In this document: positions 1 through 6,508 of the stretch, in pieces | Numbering within the stretch: position 1 is the first letter of the stretch | Layout: every line of letters begins with the position of its first letter | Assembly: GCA_021810735.1 (NCBI GenBank) | Contig: JAJZIF010000085.1 | Location: 1-10,589, forward strand | From: Acidobacteriota bacterium | GTDB taxonomy: Bacteria; Acidobacteriota; Terriglobia; Terriglobales; Acidobacteriaceae | Direction: 5' to 3' | Length of the DNA stretch: 10,589 nucleotides | Notes under the pieces: model-generated | Database searches by the model: none | Told to the model about the DNA's origin: nothing | What the model saw: only the letters and a program-made list of their open reading frames with translations | Made by a program: the position numbers and the translations under genes

Positions 1-1076
1 AGGTTCAGGTCTGGTTCAACCCACATGCCACCGACTACTTCCCACCGGCCTTCCTGAATGCGCTTCTTGATTTCCGCATTCATGTCGGGATATTTATCAG
101 CCATCCACTGGTTGTACTGCGCGGCGGATTGGGTGTAGGTATAGGTCGGGTATTCGTTCATCAGTTGGAGCGCAGTTCCAAAGGTGCGTCTTACTACGTC
201 GACCGTTTCCGTCCAGGGCCATAGCCAGGCTGCGTCAATATGCGAATTCCCGGTCAGGTGGAAGGTCGCCTGGTGCAATGTAGGTTTAAGTGGTTCCAGA
301 TCGGCTTGCGCCTTGCGGAGGGAATCGTCAAATTGCTGCTGATGGCTCCCATCCAGGGCCTGCAAATTGACGTCGCCGATCGCTTTTTCCAGCGTTGCTT
401 TGTCCGCGGACACATTGCTGGAAACGCTCGGAATAAGGAGTGCCGCAGAAACGAACTCGGTGTACATATCTCCCGGATTGGGCCGGTTCGGAGCAAACTC
501 AATGTGCATGCGGCCGGGCGGTATTGTCTTCGGCCGCTCACTTTTGTCGATTCTGACGGCCACCAGCACGGTCTGACCAGGCTTTGCGGAGTCGAATAAA
601 ACGATCGGCTCCATGTGTTCCCCCTGAGCGACGCGTCGACCGTTGAAGTAAACAATGACTCCGCTGCGTCCCCAGGATTGAATAGAAATACGAGCGCCTG
701 TGAGGTCGTAGCCCTCCAGCGTTTTCGGAACTTCTATGCGCTTTCTCAGCCACACCACATCAGTAGTATCCGTTCGATATGGCGTCTGGATCTGTTTCCA
801 GGAAGAATCGTCCAGAGACTCGGACTGCCCGTTCTGCACGTCTCCTGTGTGATAGCGCCAGGTATTCAAAGGAAGAGAGCTGAACTTCGAGAGTCTCTCG
901 ATGACAGTTTGCGAATTGCTGGAGAGCGATTTCAAAGCAGCCGCCGTTTGCTGCGGCGCGAATCTGCCAAACTGCTGCGCGGAAAGTATCGTGACGGAGA
1001 GCAGAACCGGCAGCAGGAGGGCGACAGCTTGGAGACTACGGCGTAGCGATCTGGTGCGCAGGACTCGGATGAACAC
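1..1076 (-). CDS. GH38 alpha-mannosidase, secreted, N-terminal part (GH38-A; runs off left edge)
   Basis: The N-terminal 358 residues of a glycoside hydrolase family 38 alpha-mannosidase, an enzyme that removes alpha-linked mannose with Zn2+ as cofactor. I translated it by hand; no stop occurs down to base 3 and the 3' end lies outside the window. GTG 1074-1076 is the preferred start because AGGAG (1084-1088) lies 7 nt upstream. In-frame ATGs at 1101-1103 and 1116-1118 have no well-spaced Shine-Dalgarno. Residues 1-33 look like a signal peptide: an Arg-rich n-region, a hydrophobic core, and LSA before QQ. Residues about 70-196 (WRYHTGD ... GRMHIEF) resemble a jelly-roll sugar-binding domain. 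The GH38 catalytic hallmark GNSHIDAAWLWPWTET follows; its His279 and Asp281 match the known Zn ligands. The fragment ends at GGMWVEPDLN, before the expected nucleophile Asp. It is downstream of TPR-1 on the same strand with a 189-bp gap and its own promoter. The family is secure; the exact linkage specificity is unknown. Confidence 0.93.
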   Translation of the reverse strand, partial: MFIRVLRTRSLRRSLQAVALLLPVLLSVTILSAQQFGRFAPQQTAAALKSLSSNSQTVIERLSKFSSLPLNTWRYHTGDVQNGQSESLDDSSWKQIQTPYRTDTTDVVWLRKRIEVPKTLEGYDLTGARISIQSWGRSGVIVYFNGRRVAQGEHMEPIVLFDSAKPGQTVLVAVRIDKSERPKTIPPGRMHIEFAPNRPNPGDMYTEFVSAALLIPSVSSNVSADKATLEKAIGDVNLQALDGSHQQQFDDSLRKAQADLEPLKPTLHQATFHLTGNSHIDAAWLWPWTETVDVVRRTFGTALQLMNEYPTYTYTQSAAQYNQWMADKYPDMNAEIKKRIQEGRWEVVGGMWVEPDLN

Positions 1077-1083
1077 GGCAGGG

Positions 1084-1088
1084 CTCCT
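1084..1088 (-). promoter_or_regulatory. Shine-Dalgarno AGGAG of GH38-A
   Basis: On the minus strand AGGAG lies 7 nt upstream of GTG 1074-1076. This decides the start in favour of GTG over the upstream in-frame ATGs at 1103 and 1118. For the ATG at 1103 the nearest purine run is 15 nt away, and for the one at 1118 a GGAG abuts the ATG directly; neither is a usable spacing. Confidence 0.6.
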
Positions 1089-1164
1089 ATAAGCTTTCTG
1101 CATCCACAGGGATGGCATCTCCGCAATGCGGGACGGAGAGGCGTGCTTTGACTGCATCGGGCGA

Positions 1165-1194
1165 ATTATATAGCACGAAAAACGCGAATGGGAA
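1165..1194 (-). promoter_or_regulatory. Promoter of GH38-A (TTCCCA-N18-TATAAT)
   Basis: On the minus strand there is a perfect TATAAT (bases 1165-1170). A -35-like TTCCCA (1189-1194, 4 of 6 matches to TTGACA) lies 18 bp further upstream. Transcription would start near 1158 and give a leader of about 80 nt before the GTG at 1076. The -35 element lies inside an operator-like palindrome at 1189-1202, which suggests repression by occlusion. The -10 is directly visible; the pairing with this -35 is inferred. Confidence 0.5.
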
Positions 1195-1202
1195 CCTTAC
1201 CA
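1189..1202. promoter_or_regulatory. Operator-like palindrome upstream of GH38-A
   Basis: The site TGGGAACCTTACCA fits the symmetric pattern TGGNAANNTTNCCA and differs at only 2 of 14 positions from the site at 2757-2770 in front of the TonB-dependent receptor. Palindromes of this type are typical binding sites of LacI/GalR-family repressors. It covers the presumed -35 of GH38-A, where a bound repressor would block RNA polymerase. No LacI-family gene lies in the window, so the regulator would be encoded elsewhere. Confidence 0.45.
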
Positions 1203-1265
1203 TCGCGAAGTGCCGAGAGGCCCTTATTCAGCGACTAAATGGTGGGGAACAAATGAAGGTTTCCG

Positions 1266-2456
1266 CTAATGGGCTTCGTTCTTGATCTTCTCGTCTTCCA
1301 TCGCACGTTTGGATTCCTGAGCCATCGCATCATCCTTGAGCTTGCCATAGATCTGCATCTCGTTGTGCGCGTCCGCAGTTCGGCCCTGCGCACGATAGGC
1401 ATTTGCAAGCAGGAAATGGATGGAGGGTTCCTCCGGACTGGCTTTCTCGGCCGTCATCAGATCGGGCACGGCCTCAGCGGGTTTGCCTTCAAGAAGGAGC
1501 GCGCGGGCCCGGTCTACACGGGCCTGCATCAAAGTCGGACAGCGATGGATCGCGCCATCCAATTCTGCGATCGCCTCTTCCGGCGAGCCATGCAGGGCGA
1601 GCAGGCTGTTTGCCATCTTCCAGCGCGCCTCGCAGTTATTTGGATCGTTGACGAGTTCCGCCTGAAACTCCTTGCGTGCGGAAGTCCACTTCCCCAGCGT
1701 CCAGAATTCGTTGGCCAGGTGTTCATGAGTTCCTGGTTCCGTGGGTGCGGCCTTGACAGCTTTGCTGAACGCACCCAGCGCTCCATCTGTGTTCCCCATG
1801 CTCTGCATGATCTCTCCCGCAATTTCCTGAGACAGAAAAGAATTTGGGTCGATCTCGCTCACCTTGGCCAAAGATTGCTCGGAAAGCTGAAGGTATGCGT
1901 TGCCCAGCAAATACCAGGCCTGTTGGTTTTTGGGGTTGTGAGCAATCAGTGTACGCAATTGCGTCACTGCGCCCTCGTAGTCATGAATGTTCACCAGGTC
2001 GCGGGCAAGAAGCATGCGCGCAAAATCGTCTTTGATATTGCCCTTGACTGCTGATTCCAGCGGTAACTTCGCCTTTTCATATTCGCCCATCTCGAAATAT
2101 GCGGAGCCCAGCAAAGCCTCCGCGGAAGTCATGTGCGGATTGATTTTCAAGCCTTTCTCGAGAACGGCTGCAGCTTCTGGAAACTCCTGCTGCTGGTAAT
2201 ACAGCATTCCCAGATTGTTATATGCCGCGGCCAATCGAGGCGCCAACTTCAACATCGCCTTGTATTTCAAGATTGCGGTTGCACGATCGCCGTTTGCCTG
2301 AGCAGATTGCGCCTCTGCATAGAGTTGCTGGACCGCCGGACTGACGGCCGAGGTTTGGCCGGCACCATACAGGGTGGACAAGCGGGCGATCCCTACAAGG
2401 ACGCACAGAATGACGGCCATGCGGCCTTTTAAGGATTGCGCTCTTCTGATCTCCAT
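1266..2456 (-). CDS. Exported TPR-repeat protein (TPR-1)
   Basis: A 396-aa protein built almost entirely of tetratricopeptide repeats, a helical scaffold for protein-protein or ligand contacts. The start chosen is ATG 2454-2456, which places a signal peptide at the N-terminus: MEIRRAQSLKGR, then the hydrophobic AVILCVLVGIA. The frame stays open to an ATG at 2636, but that would bury the signal sequence about 60 residues in. About nine or ten TPR units run from residue 41 to 376. The clearest are around AYNNLGMLYYQQQEFPEAA (about 78-96) and IHFLLANAYRAQGRTADAH (about 346-364). One unit near 181-206 is shortened. The C-terminal tail (about 372-396) is rich in Lys and Glu. The mature protein has two cysteines, C275 and C306. 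It is divergent from the TBDR and upstream of GH38-A on the same strand. The precise function is unknown; a periplasmic or surface accessory role in the glycan locus is inferred. Confidence 0.88.
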   Translation of the reverse strand: MEIRRAQSLKGRMAVILCVLVGIARLSTLYGAGQTSAVSPAVQQLYAEAQSAQANGDRATAILKYKAMLKLAPRLAAAYNNLGMLYYQQQEFPEAAAVLEKGLKINPHMTSAEALLGSAYFEMGEYEKAKLPLESAVKGNIKDDFARMLLARDLVNIHDYEGAVTQLRTLIAHNPKNQQAWYLLGNAYLQLSEQSLAKVSEIDPNSFLSQEIAGEIMQSMGNTDGALGAFSKAVKAAPTEPGTHEHLANEFWTLGKWTSARKEFQAELVNDPNNCEARWKMANSLLALHGSPEEAIAELDGAIHRCPTLMQARVDRARALLLEGKPAEAVPDLMTAEKASPEEPSIHFLLANAYRAQGRTADAHNEMQIYGKLKDDAMAQESKRAMEDEKIKNEAH

Positions 2457-2465
2457 ATCGGCCTG

Positions 2466-2471
2466 ATTATA
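2466..2471 (-). promoter_or_regulatory. -10 box of TPR-1 (possibly leaderless)
   Basis: A perfect TATAAT on the minus strand ends only 9 nt before the chosen ATG (2454-2456). A start of transcription 7-8 nt after the box would fall 2-3 nt before the ATG, giving a leaderless or nearly leaderless mRNA. This agrees with the absence of a Shine-Dalgarno there. The -35 region is weak (TTCAAC at 18 bp spacing). The alternative is a start at ATG 2418-2420, preceded by AAAAGG at a tight 4-nt spacing. Confidence 0.4.
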
Positions 2472-2685
2472 GTGCGACGCTCGGGTGCCGTTGAATCCGG
2501 ATGCCGTCTCGACATTTTCAAGCGCACGGCCGCCATGAAAATCCAGCCGTTTCCGTTCAGAATGCGCGAACTTCTCCTGCGAGATGCAACCGGAGCATTC
2601 GGCTTCCCGGAACTCGTGCACCGGACGATCGTTCATGCGGCCCAGAGAGCGCGAATGTCTTTGCGCGGAGACTTTTAAAAATACC

Positions 2686-2712
2686 TTGACAACGGATATG
2701 GATGTTTAATAC
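2686..2712 (+). promoter_or_regulatory. Candidate promoter of the TBDR
   Basis: A perfect -35 hexamer TTGACA (2686-2691) is followed by AT-rich TTTAATAC. The -10 is not ideal: TAATAC (2707-2712) gives a 15-bp spacer but matches only half the consensus, while TTTAAT (2705-2710) matches well but leaves only 13 bp. If used, transcription would begin near 2718 and the palindrome at 2757-2770 would lie about 40 nt downstream of the start. Confidence 0.3.
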
Positions 2713-2756
2713 CTTTCCTCTCCTAGAGCGTTTCGGGGCTGTGTTCGCTCCCAACG

Positions 2757-2770
2757 TGGGAACGTTTCCA
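2757..2770. promoter_or_regulatory. LacI-type operator-like palindrome upstream of the TBDR
   Basis: TGGGAACGTTTCCA is symmetric at 12 of 14 positions around a central CG and fits TGGNAANNTTNCCA. CG-centred palindromes of this form are characteristic of LacI/GalR-family operators and of the related CcpA cre site. A near-identical motif lies over the GH38-A promoter (1189-1202). A shared sugar-responsive repressor is inferred; no such regulator gene is present in the window. Confidence 0.5.
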
Positions 2771-2827
2771 TACATCACGGGTTCATAAAAACTCGATTCT
2801 AGCGACGCTACACTCATTTGGACTTTC

Positions 2828-2832
2828 GGAGG
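2828..2832 (+). promoter_or_regulatory. Shine-Dalgarno GGAGG of the TBDR
   Basis: GGAGG lies 6 nt before ATG 2839-2841. It fixes the start there, rather than at the in-frame TTG at 2818, which lies upstream of this site. Confidence 0.75.
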
Positions 2833-2838
2833 CGAAAA

Positions 2839-5800
2839 ATGATCGGAATCTTGGGTAAATCGAACAATGCTTGGATGAGCAGAGTCGGACGCTACACACC
2901 GTTTCTGATTCTGTGCGTGTTCCTCTCACTGCCCACCCTCAGGCTCGGCGCCCAGGCCGTAGGCGGCGTAAACGGCACCGTAACGGACAGTGCGGGAGCC
3001 AGTGTCGCAGGCGCCAATGTGACAGCCACAGACCTGTCCACCCACGTCTCCTCTCATGCAGTCACGTCCTCGGTCGGCACCTACACCATCACCGCGCTTA
3101 ATCCGGGCCATTACGATGTCAGCGTAGAAGCGAGCGGCTTTAAAAAAGGCGTACAAACCGGCGTGACGGTGGAAATCGCGAAGCAATCCACTGTCAACTT
3201 CCAATTGGCTCCCGGCACCACCAGTCAAACAGTTCAGGTCGCGGCAAGCGCGGTTTCCCTGAACACCGAGCAGCCGGAAATTGGGACAACTCTCGAGCCG
3301 GAACTGGTCAAGACCGCCCCAATCGAAATCAATGGCATGGCCCGCCAGATTGACTCGTTTGTCTTTCTCGCGCCGGGCGTTCAAGGAAATACCTTTGCTA
3401 AAAACATAAATGGCGGCGTGAATTTTGAGAGTGAAATTCAGTTCAACGGTATTCCCGTCCCGCAACCTGAGACGCAGGGGTACCAGACCAACTTCAATCC
3501 TCCGTATGAAATGGTGAATGAATTCCGCGTGGACCGGTCAACCTTCTCCGCGCAGTTCGGCCTGGCCCAGGGCGCCGTCACTTACAACATGGCTTCCGGA
3601 ACGAACCATCTCCATGCCGACGGCTTCGAAATCCTGCGCAATCAATTGTTTGATTCCAGCGGATTTTTCCCCACCAACTTCGACTCAAAAGGCAGACCGA
3701 TTCCGCCGGTGGACCAGCAAAACGACTATGGCTTTACGGTGAGCGGACCAGTTGTCTTCCCAAAGCTCTATAACGGAAAGGACAAGACCTTCTTCCTGTT
3801 CAGCTTAGACAAATTCAAGCAGAACATCGCGCAGACCGCGATCGGAACTGTGCCGACACCTGCGATGAAGGGGGGAGATTTCAGCAGCTTCGTGGATTCC
3901 ACCGGCAAGCAAATCCCAATCTTCGATCCCTTAACCGGCAAGCCCTTCCCCGGCAATATCATTCCGTTCAATCGCTTCAGCACGCTGGCCAGGTCCATCC
4001 TGCCGCTGATTCCCAATCCGGACCGCGCAGGGGTGGTCCACGGGCTGCAAAGCAACAAATCCCCAGCCGTCACTTCCCTGCCGATCAATCAGCTTCTCTG
4101 GGGCTATACGCTGGACCATAACCTCAGCAGCTCTCAGAGCATCCATTGGAGCCAGTGGCGCGATACCCGCACAACGTCAGGGTTCGACTACGCACCTATC
4201 GTCGCGCCGAGCAATGAGTTGCAGAGCGAGAAGACGCTGCCCTATATCGGTTCCGGATTCCTGCTCAATTACGTTAAAACGGTGCGGCAGAACCTCGTGA
4301 TGACGGCTGGCGCAGACTGGATTGGGGAAATCAACAATCAGTTCGATGCGCGCAAGGGCGTCAACTTCCCCGGAGTGATCAATAGCGTCATTTTCCCGAA
4401 CGTAACCTTCGACGGACAGAATGCAGATACCAACTGGGGAACTGCAGGCGGCTGGATCCAGTCCATCAACCGTAAACTCGGCATTGCGATCGTGAACAAC
4501 TGGCTATGGACCAAGGGACGCAACACATTCAACATTGGTGGCGAGTTCCGTCGCGCCTATCAAGACGATAATGAGTGCCAACAGTGCGGTGGTACTTTCA
4601 ACTTTACCCAGCGCACAACCTCGACCCCAGACACAACCGATCCGAACTTCGGCACTTACGGAAGTTCCTTCGCCAGCTTCCTTCTGGGACAGGTGGACTC
4701 CGGAGTTCGCGTCTTCGCAAATGAGTTGAAGCTCCGCAACGCGGACTTGTCTCCTTACATTCAGGACGACATCAAAGTCAACAACCGGCTCACCGCGAAC
4801 CTCGGACTGCGCTGGGACATCATGGTTCCCTTCACCGAGAACCACAACCAGATCGTTTATCTCGATCCCACCGCCCCAGACCCTGGAGCGGGCAATCTGC
4901 CGGGCGGCGCCACGAAGTTCGGGCATTGCGTTGGCTGTGCCGGGCTCACGCGTGCCGATATCCACTGGGCCCATATCGGACCCAGACTCGGCTTCTCCTA
5001 CATGGTGAATAACAAGACGGTCGTGCAGGGCGGATTCTATCTCGACTTCCTGGACGGCGGCGCTTATGAGTATGGAACGAGCAAAGTCGCGGTCAACTAC
5101 GGCAACCTGCTGAACGGAGAATTCCACCGCAACTCCACCGCGACCAACGTTCCCGGTTATGGGGATTGGGATACCCATCCCATGCCCGATCCGCCGCCGG
5201 TGCCCTTTAGTCCTTCAATCGGAAACGGAAACGTCATCCATTCCTTCAATCCCAAGAAAGATGGGATGGCCCCTTATAACGAATCGTGGAATGCGAGCGT
5301 ACAGCGGCAGCTTCCCTGGAACATGTTCATCACCATTGCGTACGTCGGCAATCATGATGTCCACCTGCCGTCCCAGTTGAACCCTCCGAACCAGCCCAAT
5401 CCGTCCGTGTTGAGATACGGTCCACTTCTCGGGGCTCTGGTGAACTCTCCAGGTGCGGTGGCTGCAGGTATCAAGAACCCATATCCCCAGTTCTTGAGCC
5501 AGTTCGGTTCCTCCGCTACTGTGCTCCAGGCGTTGTCCACCTATCCCCAGTATTCAACGGTCATGAACAACTTCGACCTGGCTGGCAGCACGTCCTATAA
5601 CGCGCTGCAGGTACAGGCGGAAAAACGGTTTACCAATGGCATCAGCTACCTGGCCGATCTGACTTTGTCGCGTAACATGTCAAACGTGGACAGCGGGTTT
5701 TCCTCGTTCGCAAGTCTGCCGGAAAACAAATACAACCAGAAAGCGGAGTTCACCGTTTCCGGCCTGGACCAGAAATATCTGGTCAACCTGGTTGGGACCT

Positions 5801-6351
5801 ATGAACTGCCGATCGGACCGGGACAGAAGTATCTAAACTCCAAGGGAATTTTGGGTCAGATCGCCGGAGGATGGCAGGTAGGTGTCATTGCCAACTACGA
5901 CGGCGGTACACCGTTTGGAGCCTATGACAACTACAATCCACTTGGAAACGGGTTCGATCGCCCCAACGTTGTTCCGGGCGTTAAGAGAAAAACCTTCAGC
6001 TATAACCGTTCGATCGCCTATTTCACCGGAAAACTGAAAACGCAGCCCGTCCAGTTCACTACCAACGCCTTCGCTTTGACGGCCCCGTTTGCACTGGGCA
6101 ATGCTGTGCGGAACTATCCTTCGCTTCGAAATCCTGCCTACTACAACGAGAATGTCGACGCGATGAAATATTTTCACCTGACCGACAAGGTACTTATTAC
6201 CTTGCGAGTGGATTACTTCAACATATTGAACCGAGTGCAGTTGAACGGTCCCGACACCAACGCGAGCGATTCAACCTTTGGTCAGATAACGAATCTAGGC
6301 CAAGCCAACTCCAACCGGCAAGGTCAGGCTACCTTCCGGCTGGAGTTCTAA
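2839..6351 (+). CDS. TonB-dependent receptor, Oar-like, with carboxypeptidase regulatory-like N-domain
   Basis: A 1170-aa outer-membrane receptor of the large Acidobacteriota Oar-like type, presumed to import a substrate using TonB energy. Residues 1-40 form a signal peptide (hydrophobic FLILCVFLSLP, cleavage near GAQA). Residues about 42-125 are a carboxypeptidase regulatory-like (transthyretin-type) domain, with GTVTDSAGASVAGANV near its start and GHYDVSVEASGF near its middle. A plug domain follows (about 130-240), including MVNEFRVDRSTFSAQFG and then the GTNHLHADGFEILRNQLF region. The rest is a beta-barrel with repeated aromatic strands, ending in FRLEF with the C-terminal Phe expected by the BAM machinery. 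The mature protein has only four cysteines, as two CxxC pairs: C580/C583 and C697/C700. No clear TonB box was recognised. The gene is divergent from TPR-1 and followed by a strong hairpin. A mannosyl-glycan substrate is inferred from the flanking GH38 genes and the shared operator motif; the sequence itself does not show it. Confidence 0.92.
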   Translation: MIGILGKSNNAWMSRVGRYTPFLILCVFLSLPTLRLGAQAVGGVNGTVTDSAGASVAGANVTATDLSTHVSSHAVTSSVGTYTITALNPGHYDVSVEASGFKKGVQTGVTVEIAKQSTVNFQLAPGTTSQTVQVAASAVSLNTEQPEIGTTLEPELVKTAPIEINGMARQIDSFVFLAPGVQGNTFAKNINGGVNFESEIQFNGIPVPQPETQGYQTNFNPPYEMVNEFRVDRSTFSAQFGLAQGAVTYNMASGTNHLHADGFEILRNQLFDSSGFFPTNFDSKGRPIPPVDQQNDYGFTVSGPVVFPKLYNGKDKTFFLFSLDKFKQNIAQTAIGTVPTPAMKGGDFSSFVDSTGKQIPIFDPLTGKPFPGNIIPFNRFSTLARSILPLIPNPDRAGVVHGLQSNKSPAVTSLPINQLLWGYTLDHNLSSSQSIHWSQWRDTRTTSGFDYAPIVAPSNELQSEKTLPYIGSGFLLNYVKTVRQNLVMTAGADWIGEINNQFDARKGVNFPGVINSVIFPNVTFDGQNADTNWGTAGGWIQSINRKLGIAIVNNWLWTKGRNTFNIGGEFRRAYQDDNECQQCGGTFNFTQRTTSTPDTTDPNFGTYGSSFASFLLGQVDSGVRVFANELKLRNADLSPYIQDDIKVNNRLTANLGLRWDIMVPFTENHNQIVYLDPTAPDPGAGNLPGGATKFGHCVGCAGLTRADIHWAHIGPRLGFSYMVNNKTVVQGGFYLDFLDGGAYEYGTSKVAVNYGNLLNGEFHRNSTATNVPGYGDWDTHPMPDPPPVPFSPSIGNGNVIHSFNPKKDGMAPYNESWNASVQRQLPWNMFITIAYVGNHDVHLPSQLNPPNQPNPSVLRYGPLLGALVNSPGAVAAGIKNPYPQFLSQFGSSATVLQALSTYPQYSTVMNNFDLAGSTSYNALQVQAEKRFTNGISYLADLTLSRNMSNVDSGFSSFASLPENKYNQKAEFTVSGLDQKYLVNLVGTYELPIGPGQKYLNSKGILGQIAGGWQVGVIANYDGGTPFGAYDNYNPLGNGFDRPNVVPGVKRKTFSYNRSIAYFTGKLKTQPVQFTTNAFALTAPFALGNAVRNYPSLRNPAYYNENVDAMKYFHLTDKVLITLRVDYFNILNRVQLNGPDTNASDSTFGQITNLGQANSNRQGQATFRLEF

Positions 6352-6366
6352 ACCTAGCGGCGGGAA

Positions 6367-6405
6367 CAATGGCCGGTGGAAAATCTCCTCCGGCCATTGC
6401 CTTTT
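6367..6405 (+). terminator. Strong hairpin after the TBDR (terminator-like)
   Basis: CAATGGCCGG (6367-6376) and CCGGCCATTG (6390-6399) form a perfect 10-bp stem. After a T-T mismatch the stem continues for 3 bp (GGA/TCC) around a 5-nt AAATC loop. CCTTTTG follows, so the T-run is only four bases. It starts 15 bp after the TBDR stop. It probably ends or attenuates TBDR transcription, which would make TPR-2/CRTAC1 a separate or weakly coupled unit. Confidence 0.7.
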
Positions 6406-6466
6406 GCGGCCAGGATGAAGTTCAACGTCGCTGCTGGATCGGACCAGGCAGGCAGCGGGTGCGCGA

Positions 6467-6472
6467 TATACT
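6467..6472 (+). promoter_or_regulatory. Possible -10 box for TPR-2
   Basis: TATACT (5 of 6 matches to TATAAT) lies 36 nt before the TPR-2 ATG and downstream of the terminator hairpin. No convincing -35 is found 16-18 bp upstream, so it is only a weak candidate. Confidence 0.2.
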
Positions 6473-6508
6473 GGACCGAGAACCGACCCCGTTCCCCAGT
6501 TGTAGCCT

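Larger units (their letters stand above)
2457..2838. other. Divergent intergenic control region, TPR-1 / TBDR
   Basis: 382 bp between the two divergent starts. It holds a perfect TATAAT on the minus strand (2466-2471), a perfect TTGACA on the plus strand (2686-2691), an operator-like palindrome (2757-2770) overlapping a 5-bp inverted repeat TCCCA-ACG-TGGGA (2749-2761), and the TBDR ribosome-binding site (2828-2832). Short open frames crossing it on both strands have no ribosome-binding site and no recognisable domain, so I regard the whole interval as non-coding leader and promoter sequence. Confidence 0.6.

Noticed and set aside
1014..1046. Twin-arginine (Tat) signal in GH38-A (SLRRSLQA)
   Set aside because: An RR pair precedes the hydrophobic core, but the following residues do not fit the RRxFLK consensus; an ordinary Sec signal is more likely.
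1240..1264. Inverted repeat GGAAC / GTTTCC just downstream of the TPR-1 stop
   Set aside because: The stem is imperfect (one-base bulge) and no T-run follows on the minus strand; too weak to call a terminator or a third operator.
1269..2054. Plus-strand open frame of 261 codons
   Set aside because: Lies entirely antisense to the TPR-1 gene; no recognisable domain and low-complexity composition typical of a shadow frame.
1266..2636. Longer TPR-1 frame starting at ATG 2636
   Set aside because: It would place the signal-peptide segment about 60 residues inside the protein; the extra part has no domain and no Shine-Dalgarno, and it overlaps a TATAAT box.
2557..2817. Minus-strand 86-codon frame in the divergent region
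   Set aside because: No ribosome-binding site and no recognisable motif; it covers the TBDR promoter and operator candidates.
4504..5178. Minus-strand open frame of 224 codons
   Set aside because: Antisense within the TBDR gene; no domain or start signal; explained by codon bias of the real gene.
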